Positions 32,660 through 45,545 of a stretch of DNA of 64,000 nt are shown here, one piece after another. Numbering within the stretch: the stretch's first letter is position 1; every line of letters starts with the position of its first letter. The stretch is from Pomphorhynchus laevis. Its lineage: Eukaryota > Acanthocephala > Palaeacanthocephala > Echinorhynchida > Pomphorhynchidae. A model generated the notes under the pieces. It searched no databases, had not been told where the DNA came from, and worked only from the letters and a program-made list of their open reading frames with translations. Location: NCBI GenBank assembly GCA_012934845.2, contig WNNJ02001055.1:1-64000 (forward strand), given 5' to 3'. Made by a program: the position numbers and the translations under genes.

Positions 32660-33420
32660 AGATGATGTATAGAAATTGGAGAGATGTCCTGAAAGAGATA
32701 TGGATAATCAGCACGTAAGATTATCGAAAGGAGAAATCGAAACGAAAAAATATCAGCATCGATATGCTTTGAGCGGAAGAGGAGTCGGAGACTTCGACAT
32801 ACGATATGATAATGTACCTATCACGAGAGGGGAATCGTATTCGTTGACGTTGGGAATCTGTAGGATTGAGCGAAGTAGACTTGAATATTCTGCTTGTAGA
32901 CGAATGAATAGTACGAGTTGGAAGATAATAATAAAACGAGTGCATTGGCGAAATAATACCGCTATTTATGATGAAGGTTGGATGTGGGAACATTAGACGT
33001 AATTGGTTGTAAATTCATAGGGATATAAATTTGACGGACAGGAGTAATATTGTCGGAAGCTAAATTGTTGAAAGGAGATGAGAATTAGAATAAAGTTGTG
33101 GAACACATAACGAGTAGGTAAATTAGAGTAATTTTGACGGATGGTAAACTGACGAACTGATAAGGAGACTGAGTAGACGTGCATGTAAGTGGATCAGGTC
33201 GATTAGAAGTAGTTACATCGGTATTATTTGAGCAAGAACAAATGGTGAATTCATTTAGGGCAGATATACCATATACAGTCGAAAACGCATTAATAGGCGG
33301 AGTAGAATTCAGAATTGAGCGATTAGAAATTGATAGATTCATTAGATTGTTGTTAGGATTCGAAAAATCATGATATTCATTAACATGTGAGGAACTAATT
33401 GAGGTCATAGAGTGAATAAA
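32660..33420. other. Unrecognised low-AT stretch with overlapping frames on both strands
   Basis: Plus-strand frame 32676-32996 (106 codons) and minus-strand frames 33408-33085, 33184-32993 and 32993-32721 overlap. The minus frames are Ser/Asn-rich and could be a LINE ORF broken by frameshifts. The plus frame (…QHVRLSKGEIETKKYQHRYALSG…) may only be its shadow. No family motif seen, so no function is proposed. Confidence 0.35.
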
Positions 33421-33449
33421 AGTTAGGTATAGGTATAGGCGCAGAAACT

Positions 33450-35150
33450 AAATAACATAACAGTTCTACTGATGACCTCTATCCCCTACTATTATGTATC
33501 GTCTGTTATTTATTATTAAATTCATAAAAATTGACTGTTGTTTTAAATTTTAATTTTTAATTTTAACTTGATATAAAAATAAATTATATAAAATCTTATA
33601 ATTATTTATTATTTATCTTTATTTTTATTTATCTATCGTATAAAATACATAGACTCAGCTATCTGGTCTAATTTGTATAAATCTTAATTTTATTTATCTA
33701 TTTATTATTTGAAATTATCAAGCATTATTTTTTATTTATAAAGTACGTAGATTCACTTAGCTGATCTTACATCGTATATTATTGAATAGTCAATTCATAA
33801 AAATTGATTTTTACTTTAAATTCTAACTTTAAATATTATTTAAATCACAAAATATTATAAAAAAAATTATCTTTAGATAAAATGTATTATGTATGGATAA
33901 TAAATAACATACTTTGTATTAGAGTAGAGTACTAGATAAGCAAATTTCATCATATTACATACATCATTAGGATGTATTTTACATCTGTTGCTTTGTTGGG
34001 TATAGCATAGCAGCATATGAATAGGGGCAGTAAACCCGATAAATTATGAGTTCGTTATGATGACATCTATTTCTTATTCGGATACATCGAACATAGTATT
34101 ATTTGTCAATTCATAAAAATTGATTTTTATTTTAAATTATAATCTTATTAAAAAAAATTTAAAAAATCTAATATCTTTTTATTTATTATTTATAATTATT
34201 TATCTTTATTTTTGATTTATTAAAGTGTAACGTACGTAGACTCAGTTAGCTGATCGGATTTGTTCTACTGATAAGTTATTATTAAACTGTGGAATTTGTT
34301 TTCCCGGTAATGATGAATAATTTATAATATACGTTGTTTTAGAATAAGAAATGACTCTATTAATTATTTACAAGAGGCCGAAACCTGAAAACATAGCATT
34401 CCTCCTGATGACTCGAATCCATATTATTAGTTATTATTAAATGACTTTTATTTTAAATTTCAATTTTTCATTTTAACTTGATTTAAAATATAAAAAATCT
34501 TAAAACAGTTATTTATTTTATTATTTAATTATTAAATTTTGATTTAGCATTATTATGTTTTGTTTATTTTATTATTATATTAAATGCTTAGACTCAGTTT
34601 ACTGATTTGATTATACATTCTTAGCCGACAATCTATTTTATTCCACTTATTTCATTAAAGATCATTGAATTGTTTAATTAATCATTGAATTGTTTAACTG
34701 AATGAGCTGGAATTTTATGAAATTTTGTTTAATTTTATTCATTTAATTTAAATTTATAGTTATATTTATATTTATATAAAATTATTATCAAATATATTAT
34801 ATTAGATTCAGTTAGCTGATTTGATTATACATCGTTTGTTGTATAATCGTTTATACAACCTCCCTTTCGGAGAGCAAGAGGGGATTACGAGAACGCAGTG
34901 ATAGAGAGAGGTGGGGCGAGTGCCGTCTAAGAAAGGGAGGTTGAACGATGGGGAGCCAACAGCGATGAGATACGAAAAGTTACGAGGAAGGTGGAGTTGT
35001 ATGCGGAAGTAGATAGTGGGCAGGAGAGTTAAGCAAGCTATGTGGATGTGTGGTCGTAAATAAAAATCGTATAAAATCTTAAAATACTTATCATTTATCT
35101 TTATTTTTATTTATATATCGTATAAAATAAGTAGACTCAGTTATCTGGTC
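33450..35150 (+). mobile_element. Cluster of about six truncated PLE (Naiad-like) 3' ends, same orientation
   Basis: Plus-oriented copies end at about 33665, 33765, 34250, 34610, 34835 and 35150, each closing with a variant of TAGACTCAGTTAGCTGAT. Start points differ; some reach the CTGATGACCTCTA block and the eroded pseudoknot region (33.97-34.08 kb). The copies are diverged and without coding sequence. Together with the 21.6-23.9 kb cluster, this shows repeated insertion next to, or tandem amplification of, the same end. Confidence 0.65.
34856..35010 (-). pseudogene. Possible LINE ORF2 C-terminal scrap
   Basis: The minus strand reads YLIAVGSPSFNLPFLDGTRP, similar to the FPTPSFLNIPFLDNSRPD stretch of the LINE tail at 4.9-5.1 kb. 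A 13-bp inverted repeat (CAACCTCCCTTTC at about 34858 and its complement at about 34933) lies in it. It interrupts the PLE cluster. Confidence 0.35.
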
Positions 35151-35198
35151 TGATTTGTAAAAAACTTAATTATATATAAATATAAATAAATAATATAT

Positions 35199-35411
35199 AT
35201 TGTAATTATGCTAAACCGTCAAAGAAAGACAGAAATAAATCAGATCACTTGATGTGTTTTTTATAAACTCGTTTCGCTTCAACAATAAACTGACGATGAA
35301 CAATAAAATACTGACGAAGCTTTATTGTTGAAGCGAAACGCGTTTATAAAAAACACATCAAGTGCTCTTATTTATTTTTGTCTTTTTTGGCGGTTTAACT
35401 CAATTACAATA
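35199..35411. repeat. Large imperfect palindrome, arms about 90 bp
   Basis: 35199-35288 pairs with 35322-35411 (for example CACTTGATGTGTTTTTTATA against its complement near 35360). The 33-bp centre contains CTGACGA (35311-35317), and a GCTT/AAGC stem followed by GAAA (35319-35338) spans the start of the right arm: another partial hammerhead-like core. Ends in ATTGTAATT/AATTACAAT. Confidence 0.8.
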
Positions 35412-35429
35412 TATACAAAAAGGATCTCA

Positions 35430-35745
<316 letters not shown>

Positions 35746-35825
35746 AGCATGGGACTTTCGGGTGTGATCCTCGTAGGACCGTTCATTTAGATATTGTAAA
35801 AGTATCTTATTAACACCAATCAACA

Positions 35826-36066
35826 CCGTCCTGCTTCTTTATCCTTAAAATCAGTTCATTTCCTTTTCCTCAACACTCCAAATCATTCGACCAATTACCG
35901 CATCCGTTCCTTTCATGTTACTGCTCATATTGTTTGGAATTCGATCCCTTCGTAAATCCACTCGACTCTCTTGTTCATACTATTAAAAATTTGTTTGCGG
36001 GATTATTATTTTTTATCAATTTGATCATTTTTTGTCATTTTTAGTGGGCTTATAAGCGCGCCTTTG
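35826..36066 (+). pseudogene. LINE 3' end fragment (CR1/L2-like)
   Basis: About 240 bp matching 37195-37434 with roughly 95% identity by eye: ORF2 C-terminus (CTTCTTTATCCTTAAAATCA onward) and the terminal AGTGGGCTTATAAGCGCGCC. It abuts the next, longer copy of the same LINE family directly, so two truncated copies lie head to tail. Confidence 0.75.
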
Positions 36067-37434
36067 ATTGGTGTTAATTTCGAACGGCTTGTTCTATATC
36101 AGGTAAATACCTATCTTCTATCGTCAAATTTATATCCTTCGTTTCAATATATTTTTCGTACTAATCATTCCACCGAACTAGCTTGTCACAAAGTCTTTAG
36201 TGATCTCCTACAATCACGAGAGAAAAAACTTTGTAGCGTCATAATCTCTCTTGACGTATCATCTGCATTCGACATCGTCAATCATTATATTCTTCTCGAT
36301 AGGCTCCGACACTATTTTGGATTCTCTAACTTCGAGGTAGCCTGGTTTCCCTAGTATCTATTGACCGTTATTTCAGTGTTCATTCAGCTTCTTCTGTCTC
36401 TCAACCGTCTTCTATGGCACATGGTGTTCCTTAAGGCTCAGTACTGGTCCCATTCTTTTCTCCCTTCTTATATGTGATCTTTCTTAAATAAACAGAGCAC
36501 ACAATTTTCATGTTATGCAATATGCTGATGACATTCTCGTCTACTCTTATTTACCCTCCTCTCAAATCCACGACATTGAATCCACTTCCTCCACTTTCCT
36601 TTTATCCGTTTCACAACACCTTTCTTCGCTTCGCATATCACTCAATTCTGAAAAGTTTAAAATCACGTGGATAATTCCCTCTCACATCAACATTACTCTA
36701 CCTACCGTATATATCTAACCTACTATTCTTCCTGTCGTTAATGATATTGTATTCCTCGGTTTCCACTTTGACAACCATCTTTCTCTCAAGCCATTTATTT
36801 TCTCTAAAGTCTGCTTCTAGTTCATGATAATCCGTGATATTCGCCGTATTCGTAGGTTGATCGATTTTCACTCCTGTCTTTCCTTTTTATCCGCCCTTTT
36901 ATTTTCCCGAATCGATTATTGCCTTAGCCTCTAATATAACTCCCCCAAAACTACGTTTCAACCTCTCCAACGTATTGTAAACTTCGCAGCTCGTGTTCTC
37001 CGACGTCTCGACCGTTTTGACCACTTATCCCAGCATATTTTTAATCTTTCCTGGTATACCACAATTATCTATCATGCCCAGTTTCGCTTGATTCTCATGA
37101 CCCATCGTGTCCAGTTTCAGTTGATTATCCTGACCCATCATGTACTTCATCGCAATTTCCCTTCATACTTACATCTTTCATATCTTGTTGAATCTCGTCC
37201 TGCTTCTTTATCCTTAAGATCAGTTCATTTCCTTCTCCTCTACACTCCAAATCATTCGACCAATTGTCGCATCCGTTCCTTCCCTGTTACTGCTCATCTT
37301 GTTTGGAATTCGATCCCTTCGTACATCCACTCGACTCTCTTGTTCATACTATTAAAAATTTGTTTGCGGGATTATTATTTTTATCAATTTGATCATTTTT
37401 TGTTATTTTTAGTGGGCTTATAGGCGCGCCTTTG
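36067..37434 (+). pseudogene. 5'-truncated LINE, RT domain to 3' end (CR1/L2-like)
   Basis: RT motifs in order: FERLVLYQVNTYL; RTNHSTELACHKVFSDLL; VIISLDVSSAFDIVNHYILL (motif A); then, after breaks, the motif B region; MQYADDILVYS (catalytic YADD intact) at 36515; then thumb and C-terminal parts ending with LRSVHFLLLYTPNHSTN and VWNSIPSYIH before the 3' UTR. The EN domain is missing. The coding line changes frame at least three times. The 3' terminus GGCTTATAGGCGCGCCTTTG defines the family end. Confidence 0.75.
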
Positions 37435-38180
37435 GCCCGAATTTGTCACTCAAAATAAAATTTAGGTTAACTGAATGTAAACCTAACGAAGAATGGCTAC
37501 GACAACACTCAACCGCAACATAACACTGAATAAAGCCAAACAATTTCACCGTTCATGTGAACAAATCTAGATTTTCAGTAAATAAGCAAGCGCAATCTCA
37601 TGTTTGCTCACTGTCAGAACTGTCCCAAATGAGGTTAATGGGAATACACGTATACTTTAAATCAATTGCTTCCAATCTGTGGTTAATTGAGAAGCTGAGC
37701 TTGCAAAGCATCATTCATCATCATGCAGTAACTGTAGTTTTAATCTACAGTATTCATTTCTTGAATACTTTGCGTATTCAAGAAAATGCAAGGACGTCAA
37801 CAAATATTTCAAACCCGCACTTTAAATAAAGAAATCAGTCTACTGGTTACACTTTGTTGTAAAATTCCAACTGTCGCAACTATGAAATTTTTCAATATAT
37901 CGAAACAATAAAGCAGAAATTAAGAGATCTGCAACAAAAGCTATTTAAAGATTTAAGGGCATATCCATTTATTTTCGAACTTTCAATTTCTCAAAGAAAA
38001 ATCAACTCGCCGCGGATGCCAATTTCATCAAAATTAAACTACCTAACTATTGTAATTATTGGGAAACAACAGAAAAATGAGAATTCCCAAAATATGGCAT
38101 GAACATCAACGTCACATCCTTATGTGGTAAGAGTGAGAAAACTCTCAGGCAAAAGAGGAAATAAACGTTTTTTTGACAGG
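37435..38180. other. Intergenic, nothing recognised
   Basis: One 90-codon plus-strand frame at 37557-37829 without a family match or gene context. Confidence 0.45.
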
Positions 38181-38207
38181 TGGCTCGTCAACGCTACTAA
38201 GGGGTTT

Positions 38208-38280
38208 TAAATTCCCTGCTGGATTAACCCAGCAGGGAATTAATATCGCAGCAGCTGGACTTGTATAAGTCCAGCCCTTT
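38208..38280. repeat. Two adjacent strong hairpins
   Basis: TTCCCTGCTGG/CCAGCAGGGAA around ATTAAC (about 38211-38238) and CTGGACTT/AAGTCCAG around GTAT (about 38257-38276). GC-rich stems in AT-rich DNA. No neighbouring gene explains them. Confidence 0.7.
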
Positions 38281-38699
38281 TCTCGCTGTATTATTCAGTC
38301 AATTCTGAAGGAGCATCAGCTCTTCGTATTTTGATCGGTCGAGATACAGACGTTATCGTCCTTCAGGAGACAAAATTAATCCGGATTAAGAACAAGTATA
38401 ATAGATACATATGAGTGTCCTTCAATAATAAAAGTTGAGTGTAATTAAATTACACTTACTTCTTACATATTAACTTACATATTTAATTACACTTAAATTA
38501 ATACTTACTTCTATAATTATGAATTTCTCGTGTTCTACCTTGTCTTACTTAGTGTATAGCATTTAATACAGACAAAAAATACATAAGTTTGACCAATATC
38601 TGTATTCAAGCATGGAAGATACACTAGAATTGAATCTTTCTGGATCGAATTAGCGGTGGACGCAAAGGCAATATTCTTGGATATTTACATTATAGGAGT

Positions 38700-38840
38700 T
38701 AGAATAGAACTAAGGACTATATTGCACTATATGACTTAGATTTACACTATAAGACTTAGACTTACACTATAGTACTACTTAAAATTACAGTATTAGACTA
38801 TATTCCACTATATGATTTAGTTTTACACTATAGGACTGGA
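38700..38840 (+). repeat. Minisatellite-like ACACTATA.GACTTAG repeat
   Basis: About six imperfect copies of a 20-23 bp unit built around (T/C)ACACTATA(G/A)GACTTAG(A/T)T. Copies vary in length, and the unit fades at both sides. Confidence 0.75.
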
Positions 38841-38896
38841 ATATGTAGCCATATATAAGATATTTAAAAGTCACACATTTCATTCTAATTCTACGT

Positions 38897-38975
38897 AATT
38901 TTCTGAAGATGCTAACAGAAGTTAGTGAAATATCAAAAATAATTTCTTCTTCCTGTGATTCAGCTCCAATAATTA
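38897..38975 (+). repeat. Half-copy of the inverted repeat at 45.55-45.73 kb
   Basis: TTTTCTGAAGATGCTAACAG, GTTAGTGAAATATC, then ATTTCTTC and CAGCTCCAATAATT match the right arm at 45654-45733. It includes the CUGAAGA-GCUAAC/GUUAG-GAAA hairpin motif with one change. Confidence 0.7.
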
Positions 38976-39169
38976 TTTAACATTCCATTCTAATTCGTTT
39001 TAATTCGCTCATTTGCTTAATAACATCTAACAATATAATTTGAGAATAAATCATCGCTCAGAAATAATAAATACACTAATATAATTATGTTAACATTCGT
39101 AGCGAAACATATAATAGGAAATATACGACGAAAGGCTGAAACATCCGACTATAAACTTGTAACACTATA

Positions 39170-40860
39170 GTGTTAAATGATACATGGATAACAAACGGCG
39201 ACTCCCTATCAATCCATCAAATCAACAGAAATTTTTACGTCATACACACGAGTCCGAAAATTCAATGGCGTCCCCTCTCTCCCAGTCTTCTTTGCTATTC
39301 GATTTCGCTACTAAACATACTTTTCGTTTTAGACTTTTCAACACGCCCTACATGCTTCATAGAGCTGATCTGTATCTTGATATTTTCGATCAATTATCTA
39401 TCGATATTCTCTGCATTACCGAATCCTGGCACTCTGACTCTGACGATCTTGCTATTCGTCGTCTATATCGCTCTGATTGTTCTCTAGTTGATTCAGCTCG
39501 TCCAATTGTCTCTCCCACATCTACTGCTTCTAACCATGGCGGTATTGTTATCATTGCTCGTCACCCGACGTCTCTACGTAAAATTAAAGTTAACATCCGT
39601 TTCACTTCTTTCGAATTGCTAATATACAGATCATCAACTATTTTCCCTATGGAACTTGTGATTGTATGCCGTACATGCTCAGCTACCCCTCACGTATATT
39701 TTTTAACGACCTTACACATCTTCTTTCTCACTGTTCATTGTCTTATACGCTTTATTTTGTTTTTGGTGACTTAACATTCGTTTTGATCGCCCGGCTTACT
39801 CTGACTCTATCACTTTAAGTAATCTTTTTTCTGATTTTAACAATAAATTACTTTCAACAAGCCCAACTCATATTCTCGGCGGTGCTCTCGACATCATTGT
39901 TGTTCCCAACTACTTCAATTACTATACATCCTTGTCAATTACTGATCTTGGTTTGCCCGATCATTTCCTTGTCACTCTTACTCTTACTCGTCCCCATCTT
40001 ACTTATCCACCTCCAACATTAGCTACTCCAAGTTGACCCTGGAAACTTCTTGATATCCCAATTCTCTGAGTAGCCTTACTTAATTCTTCATTTTTATCAC
40101 TTCCAGTTAACTATCATTCTCCCGATGATCTCTGATTTCTGTTTAATTCTGAACTTACGACTATTCTCAATAACCTTCTGTCCAGTCGACACCGACGTTT
40201 TCAGTGCTTGCACCATGCTCTTTGATTTGATTTCGACTGAAGTCTTTCTAAACGTCGACTCTGTCATTCTTTTCGTGTTAAATCGCTTTCTTAAACGTTC
40301 TCCCAACCCACTCTCTACAAATATATGTGCTTCCTACATTGCTCTTCGCCGTTCTCTTCTTATTCTTACGCTTACTAAACGTACTGTCCGTTGGCGAAAT
40401 CAGCTCGCGTTCTCTTCCAAATCTAAATCTCATTGACAAATTTTAAACTCAATTCTTTCACAATCATCTAATTCTTGTAACATAAATCCTTATATTTTCG
40501 TATCTAAAATCTACGCTATATAATTTACTTTCCCTTCAAAACATATGTACACTCTTCTCTTAAAACACTTCCCTCCCAGAGCTACTCAACCTTCTTCCCG
40601 TTCCGTTCTTCTTTGAAGTTTCTAACTTCTGATGAAGTTCCTTCGATTCTTCTGTCATTACTTAATAAAACCTCTCCTTCTGACCCAATTCCCACGCACT
40701 TGCTTAAAAATAGCTGCTCATCTATCTCACCCTTCTTAACCACATTGTTCAACTTGTCTATCCGCAGCCGCACATTTCCTTGTGGATGGGGAAATACTCT
40801 TAACCTAAGAATAATTATCTGTTTTACAAAGTGATCAAGGATTTTATGAACAATCACTTT
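39170..40860 (+). pseudogene. LINE EN domain to start of RT (CR1/L2-like)
   Basis: The frame 39184-39774 reads DILCITESWHSDSDDLAIRR (catalytic Glu motif), SNHGGIVIIARH and FTSFELLIYR: the first half of an APE endonuclease. Later pieces give IQLLSTSPTHI-like and LPDHFLVTLTL-like strands (SDH changed to PDH). The frame 40613-40834 shows SPSDPIPTHLLKNSCSSISP, the usual start of the RT region. The sequence stops near 40.84 kb before the catalytic RT core. Several frameshifts. Probably the same family as the 3' half at 36.07-37.43 kb. Confidence 0.7.
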
Positions 40861-41036
40861 TATGAAAATTGAGATGAATGAGTATGGACTCTAAATTAAA
40901 ATAAAATTATTTGAATAATAGATAAGATTTTTCTTAGATCAAATATACGCTTTGCTATGGTTTTACCTGTTGTATCAAAAGGGGAAGCTACTAGTAAGTA
41001 GATTTACTAGTAGCTACTAGTAAATAAAAAAACAGA

Positions 41037-41860
41037 GTGCAAAGTGCGGCTGTTATTTCGGAGCAATTTGGAATTTTTGTAGAACTTCATCAGGGTAGCG
41101 CTTTTTCTCAACTCCTTTTCATCCTTGTCATGGACACCATCACTTACGATATACGGCACACGATGACGTTTACAATCTTAAATGCAAACGATGTTTTCCT
41201 TGCTTCGGAGATAAATACGATCTTAAAGATTGGTAGAAACATGGTACGATATATTATCTCAAAACAGACTGGTCAAATATAGCAAAGACTGAGTACATGG
41301 CAACAAAGGCGGCGAAGTTAGCACCATTGGCATGCATGGTATAGATTTACCTCGCGCCGATAAATTTAGATACCTTCCTTGGCTCGATTCTATCTACTGA
41401 CGGGGCTTGTCTCACGAGATCACTGAGTGCATTAACGCAACTTGAAATAAAAGACGACGACAACTGGTGTCTTTTGCGATCGAAAAATAAAAGATAATCT
41501 CAAATCTATAATTTATCGAACAGTTATCCGCCTAGTGGCTTTATACGGAGCTGGGTGCTGGCCAATCACAAATGCAGATGAAAAACGCCTTGCCGCTATG
41601 TAGACAAAGATTTTTCAATGGATCAGTGGACTCGCACAACTAGACAATGCTCAAAACAATGATATCCGTCTTAGATATGGTGTGGTACCGATTGCAGACA
41701 AAATGCGAGAAATTCGCCTCCAGTGGTAAGGACACGCTCTAAGAGTCGCTGACGATACTCTGCAAAGGCGGGCCTCAAAATTGACTTCGAAGGTAAAAGT
41801 GCATGAAGCCGACTCAAGCAACGGCGGCTCGACATCCTCCACGTCTACCTTCGAGCAAGC
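41037..41860 (+). pseudogene. RTE-like LINE fragment (RT palm to C-terminus)
   Basis: Starts in RT motif B: ELHQGSAFSQLLFILVMDTI (compare GLHQGSALSP in the RTE clade), then ILNANDVFLASE, where the catalytic YADD has become NAND. Broken frames continue with KTEYMATKAAK, FLGSILSTDGACLT, SGFIRSWVLANHKCR-like and IRLQW-like pieces that follow the normal RTE C-terminus through the ALYGAECWPI region to a basic end near 41.86 kb. Multiple frameshifts. EN is absent. Confidence 0.7.
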
Positions 41861-41869
41861 AAACTTTAA

Positions 41870-42175
41870 ACAAGTTTGATTAATTATCAATTTAAAAAAG
41901 GGAGAAGTTTGCATCCCAAAGTGTTTACACTTTAAAATGTAAACTGCTTCACATAATCACGTTTACGAGACCAGGTAATGACAAGTAGCCAGGTCGCGTA
42001 TCGCGTGGAGTGAAGGTGGTAGATCTTTATAGATCTTGTTCCAGCCTGCAACCGCCTTAAGCAGGGCAGCCCACTATCAGATGCTGCTGGACGGCCCGTT
42101 GTAAGTTTAGTCTGAGTCAACTAAACTAGGTGGCGACACCGAAAAAGCAACGTTAAAAATTATGACTTAAAAGTT
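41870..42175. other. Moderate-GC intergenic, possible RTE 3' UTR
   Basis: Less AT-rich than average, with an imperfect inverted repeat GTTTACACTTTAAAATGTAAAC. It lies directly after the RTE fragment and before the PLE, so it may be RTE 3' flank. Not recognised otherwise. Confidence 0.35.
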
Positions 42176-42179
42176 ACAT

Positions 42180-44490
42180 GTACTCAACCATATTGGAAAA
42201 ATACGTAAGTACTAATGATTTTAATTTTAGACCTTTTAAATGTTACAGAAAAAATTGTATAGTTTGTGATGTTATAAATAATAATTGTATTGTAAGTGAT
42301 ACGACAAATAAATGTTTTTCATTAAATATTAATAATAATTGTAACTGCAATACCTCAGGTGTAGTGTATCTAATACAGTGTGCATGTGGCTGTTAAAAAT
42401 TATGTTTAGTGAACACATATATAATATACAGCATAATAATCAAACTATATTTCATAAACATATGAGATTAATAGGACATGATATTAAAAACTGTAAATTA
42501 TTTATTTTAGAACATATTATCGAAGAAAACATTTCAATATTAAATCAAAAACTATTAGAAAAAGAAGATTTTTGGATTAAAACGCTTAATTCCATGTACC
42601 CATTAGGATTGAATGACGTGGTACAAGGAATTGGCAGAAGTAGTATAATACATAATAAACAACTCTATTATAATAATCCGGTTAAACGCAAACCAAGAAG
42701 TCATGGTGATAAAAGGAATAGGAAAAATAGAGTTAAAAATATTAAAAAAGATATGTATATAAATGAACAATTAGAAATATTAAAACAACTTTCAAGAGAT
42801 AATAAGATAAAAGATCTTTATGTAAATATAAGTTTTTCCTAAGATATCATTTGTTCAATAAATCAAAGATTAATTAACGATTATGATGGGTTAAGTTGTA
42901 TAATAGACAGTTATTGTATTATAAAATACTATAATCGGACAATAAATGTTAATAATAACAATAAAAAATCCACTGACCGTAAAATTCATTAATAAATGTA
43001 TAGATAACATAAGTATAGGTAGACTTTTAAATAATTCTCAAAGTAAAGAAATAATAGGATCAGATTTAAGTAAATATATTCCTAAAATAAGGTATAAGTT
43101 GTTACCGTCGTTAGGACGAAAAAGTTGTAAGTATAATAAAGCATTGAAATCTATATGTAACGATAATATTAGAAACAACATAGCAACTGAATGCGATTGC
43201 AAAAGTCTTAATTTTGATAAAATAAATGAACATCTATGCACTCATAATCTAAAATTAATTGAAAACAATGAATTAAGGAAAATGCTATCAAAAAAGTATA
43301 AATATAGATTAAATAATAACAATAAAAATAAAATTTAAAATTCGTTATATAATGACTTAAATGCTTACTTTGATAAACTGATTAAGAGTAAAAGCTTAAA
43401 TACATCAAAGATAAAAATTTGGAAAGATTATATATTTGATAAAATTAAAAATAAAATGAAAATAACAAACAATTATAAAAGGAAAGATAAAATTAATAAA
43501 GATATGTATAAAGAACTTACTAAATTAAAGGATAACTATATAATAACAACTATTGATAAAGCTAGTAATAACTTTGTCTTCATATGCAAAAAGCTTTATT
43601 ATGATATACTAATGAAAGAGGTTAATTCTAATGATTAAAATGTAAATCCAACATATGAACGAAGTAAGTTGAGTTTTGAAACAATTATTACAAGTCACTG
43701 TTCTATAATGGATAAAAAGGGTATAAAGGTTGAATCAGATAATAAAACTATACCTATATTATATTGGAATCCAAAATTACATAAAAATCCAATAAAGCCT
43801 AAGTCCATATGAAGTGCTTTTAAATGTACATTCAAACCGCTTTCGGTTTATATGAATAAAATACTTAAAGTAATTAAGGCACACTTCAGTTCCTTAATTT
43901 AATATGAACATTAAATTAACATCAATAAATTAATGTTTTAATTCATCATTAAATATGACATATTTAAATTTACAAGAAACATATTTTCGCATGAGCATTC
44001 CTTCATACCATATAATATAAAATATAATACATTAAATAATGAAATTTTAAGAATTGCAACAATATGTAATGATATTGGCTTTCTTCAAAATCATTTAAAT
44101 AATTTAATAGATACATATTTTAAACTAGGTTACTATAAAAATACCATCAAATATAAAATTGTAAAATATATAAATTAACACAATAATATTAAAAATAAAT
44201 TTAAAATCATTAGCGTAAAATTTTTATGGATGGATAATAAATAATATACTTTGTGATAGAATAAGATACTATATAATCAAATTTAATCAGAGGAAATCCG
44301 ACCTTAACACGTATTTGACTCGCTGCTATGTTGGGCCGAGGAATTAGGGGCCGAAATGTGATGGCATAGCAGTTCCTTTTAATGACCTCTAATCCTTATT
44401 CTGATACAACGTATTTTAAATTTCAGTTTTTTATTTTAACTTGATATAAATTATAAAAAATCTCATAACAATTATTTATATATAATTATT
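42180..44490 (+). mobile_element. Naiad-like PLE, copy A (broken, internally deleted)
   Basis: Order on the plus strand: Cys-rich segment and start of a GIY-YIG endonuclease (42178-42396: CYRKNCIVCD, then VVYLIQCACGC), its Arg/His helix part and a basic linker (42378-42842), mid region (42946-43338), start of RT (43456-43640 and later pieces), then the RT C-terminal part and 3' UTR to about 44490. The middle of RT, including the catalytic boxes, is missing. About six or more breaks. The start lies within a few bases of where copy C starts. The outer pseudoknot stem is eroded but the inner one (44323-44330 with 44365-44372) is kept. Clearly older than copies B and C. Confidence 0.8.
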
Positions 44491-45540
44491 CCTAGGTTAT
44501 GCTTCGTGCTATTGAACATATTGACGCAATAAAATGAGTAATGAAATAACAATGACCGACATAAATTAAAAAGTAAATATTTTAATCCAAATATTTTCTA
44601 CAATTCAGATGTTTGTAAGTATTTTTTATAATCCAAAATTTTATGAACTGATGTATAAACAATATACTATGTATTAGAATTAAAATTACAGTTTATCTGT
44701 AAGAACTCTATTATTTTATAACAAAAGACGTTGCACCGACAAAAATCTTTTATCATAACGAAAGTCATTTAGTAACTGTTAAGGAGTCCTTTTGTAAATC
44801 AAACGTAATTGTGGCTTCAGAGAGTTCTATTCTTGTGATCGTTCGCTCCGTATAGAGATGCTTATTTTGTAAATTTATAACTGATAAAAGTATTTTAATT
44901 GCCGATATGTTACTGTCTTTGAAAGATAAGAATTAAACACTTACAATATCTTTAATTTTAGTTCTACAGGAATTACCTAAACACTGAAATTCTTGTCAAT
45001 TTTCATTTTGTAGTTAATGTTGTAAATCAAGTTGTAATGTTGTACATCGAGTTGTCAATCAAGTTGTTTTAATGTTGTAATTATTCATAACACGGAGAGG
45101 ATGAAAATTGCTTTATTTATAGTTATATCGTCAAATTTTAAATAGCCGTATCTTATTATTTTCAAGACAAAAAACCCAATATTTTTGACCTAAATATTTA
45201 TTTTATTTCACTCTCTCCCATTAATCAATATAAAATTTTTAGTCATTCATCAAATGCATAAAGCAGTAATATCGACAATGATTATTTATTAAATAATTTA
45301 TTTGTACATTAAATCCTACTAGAAATAAATAATCCAAAGTAAAAAATAACTAAAATTAAATTATTTCCTTAATAATGCTAAAGTATTAATAGTTTATATC
45401 ACAACATAGGAGATCATATAGCGATTTCTAATCAATATCGATTTTCAGAGATCGCCATCATCATCCTATTATGTGAATGCATTTTTAATATAAGCGTATG
45501 GTAAAAATAAAATCCATATTGACATTTAATATAAAACGTT
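44490..45540. other. A+T-rich intergenic
   Basis: No gene or repeat recognised beyond AT-rich sequence. Confidence 0.5.
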
Positions 45541-45545
45541 ATGAA

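Noticed and set aside
32676-32996. Plus-strand 106-codon frame as a host gene
   Set aside because: Overlaps Ser/Asn-rich minus-strand frames that look more like a broken element ORF; likely an antisense shadow.
35311-35370. Possible hammerhead in the large palindrome
   Set aside because: CUGACGA and GAAA with a four-pair stem II are present, but there is no closing of stem III and no stem I partner; listed only as part of the recurrent motif.
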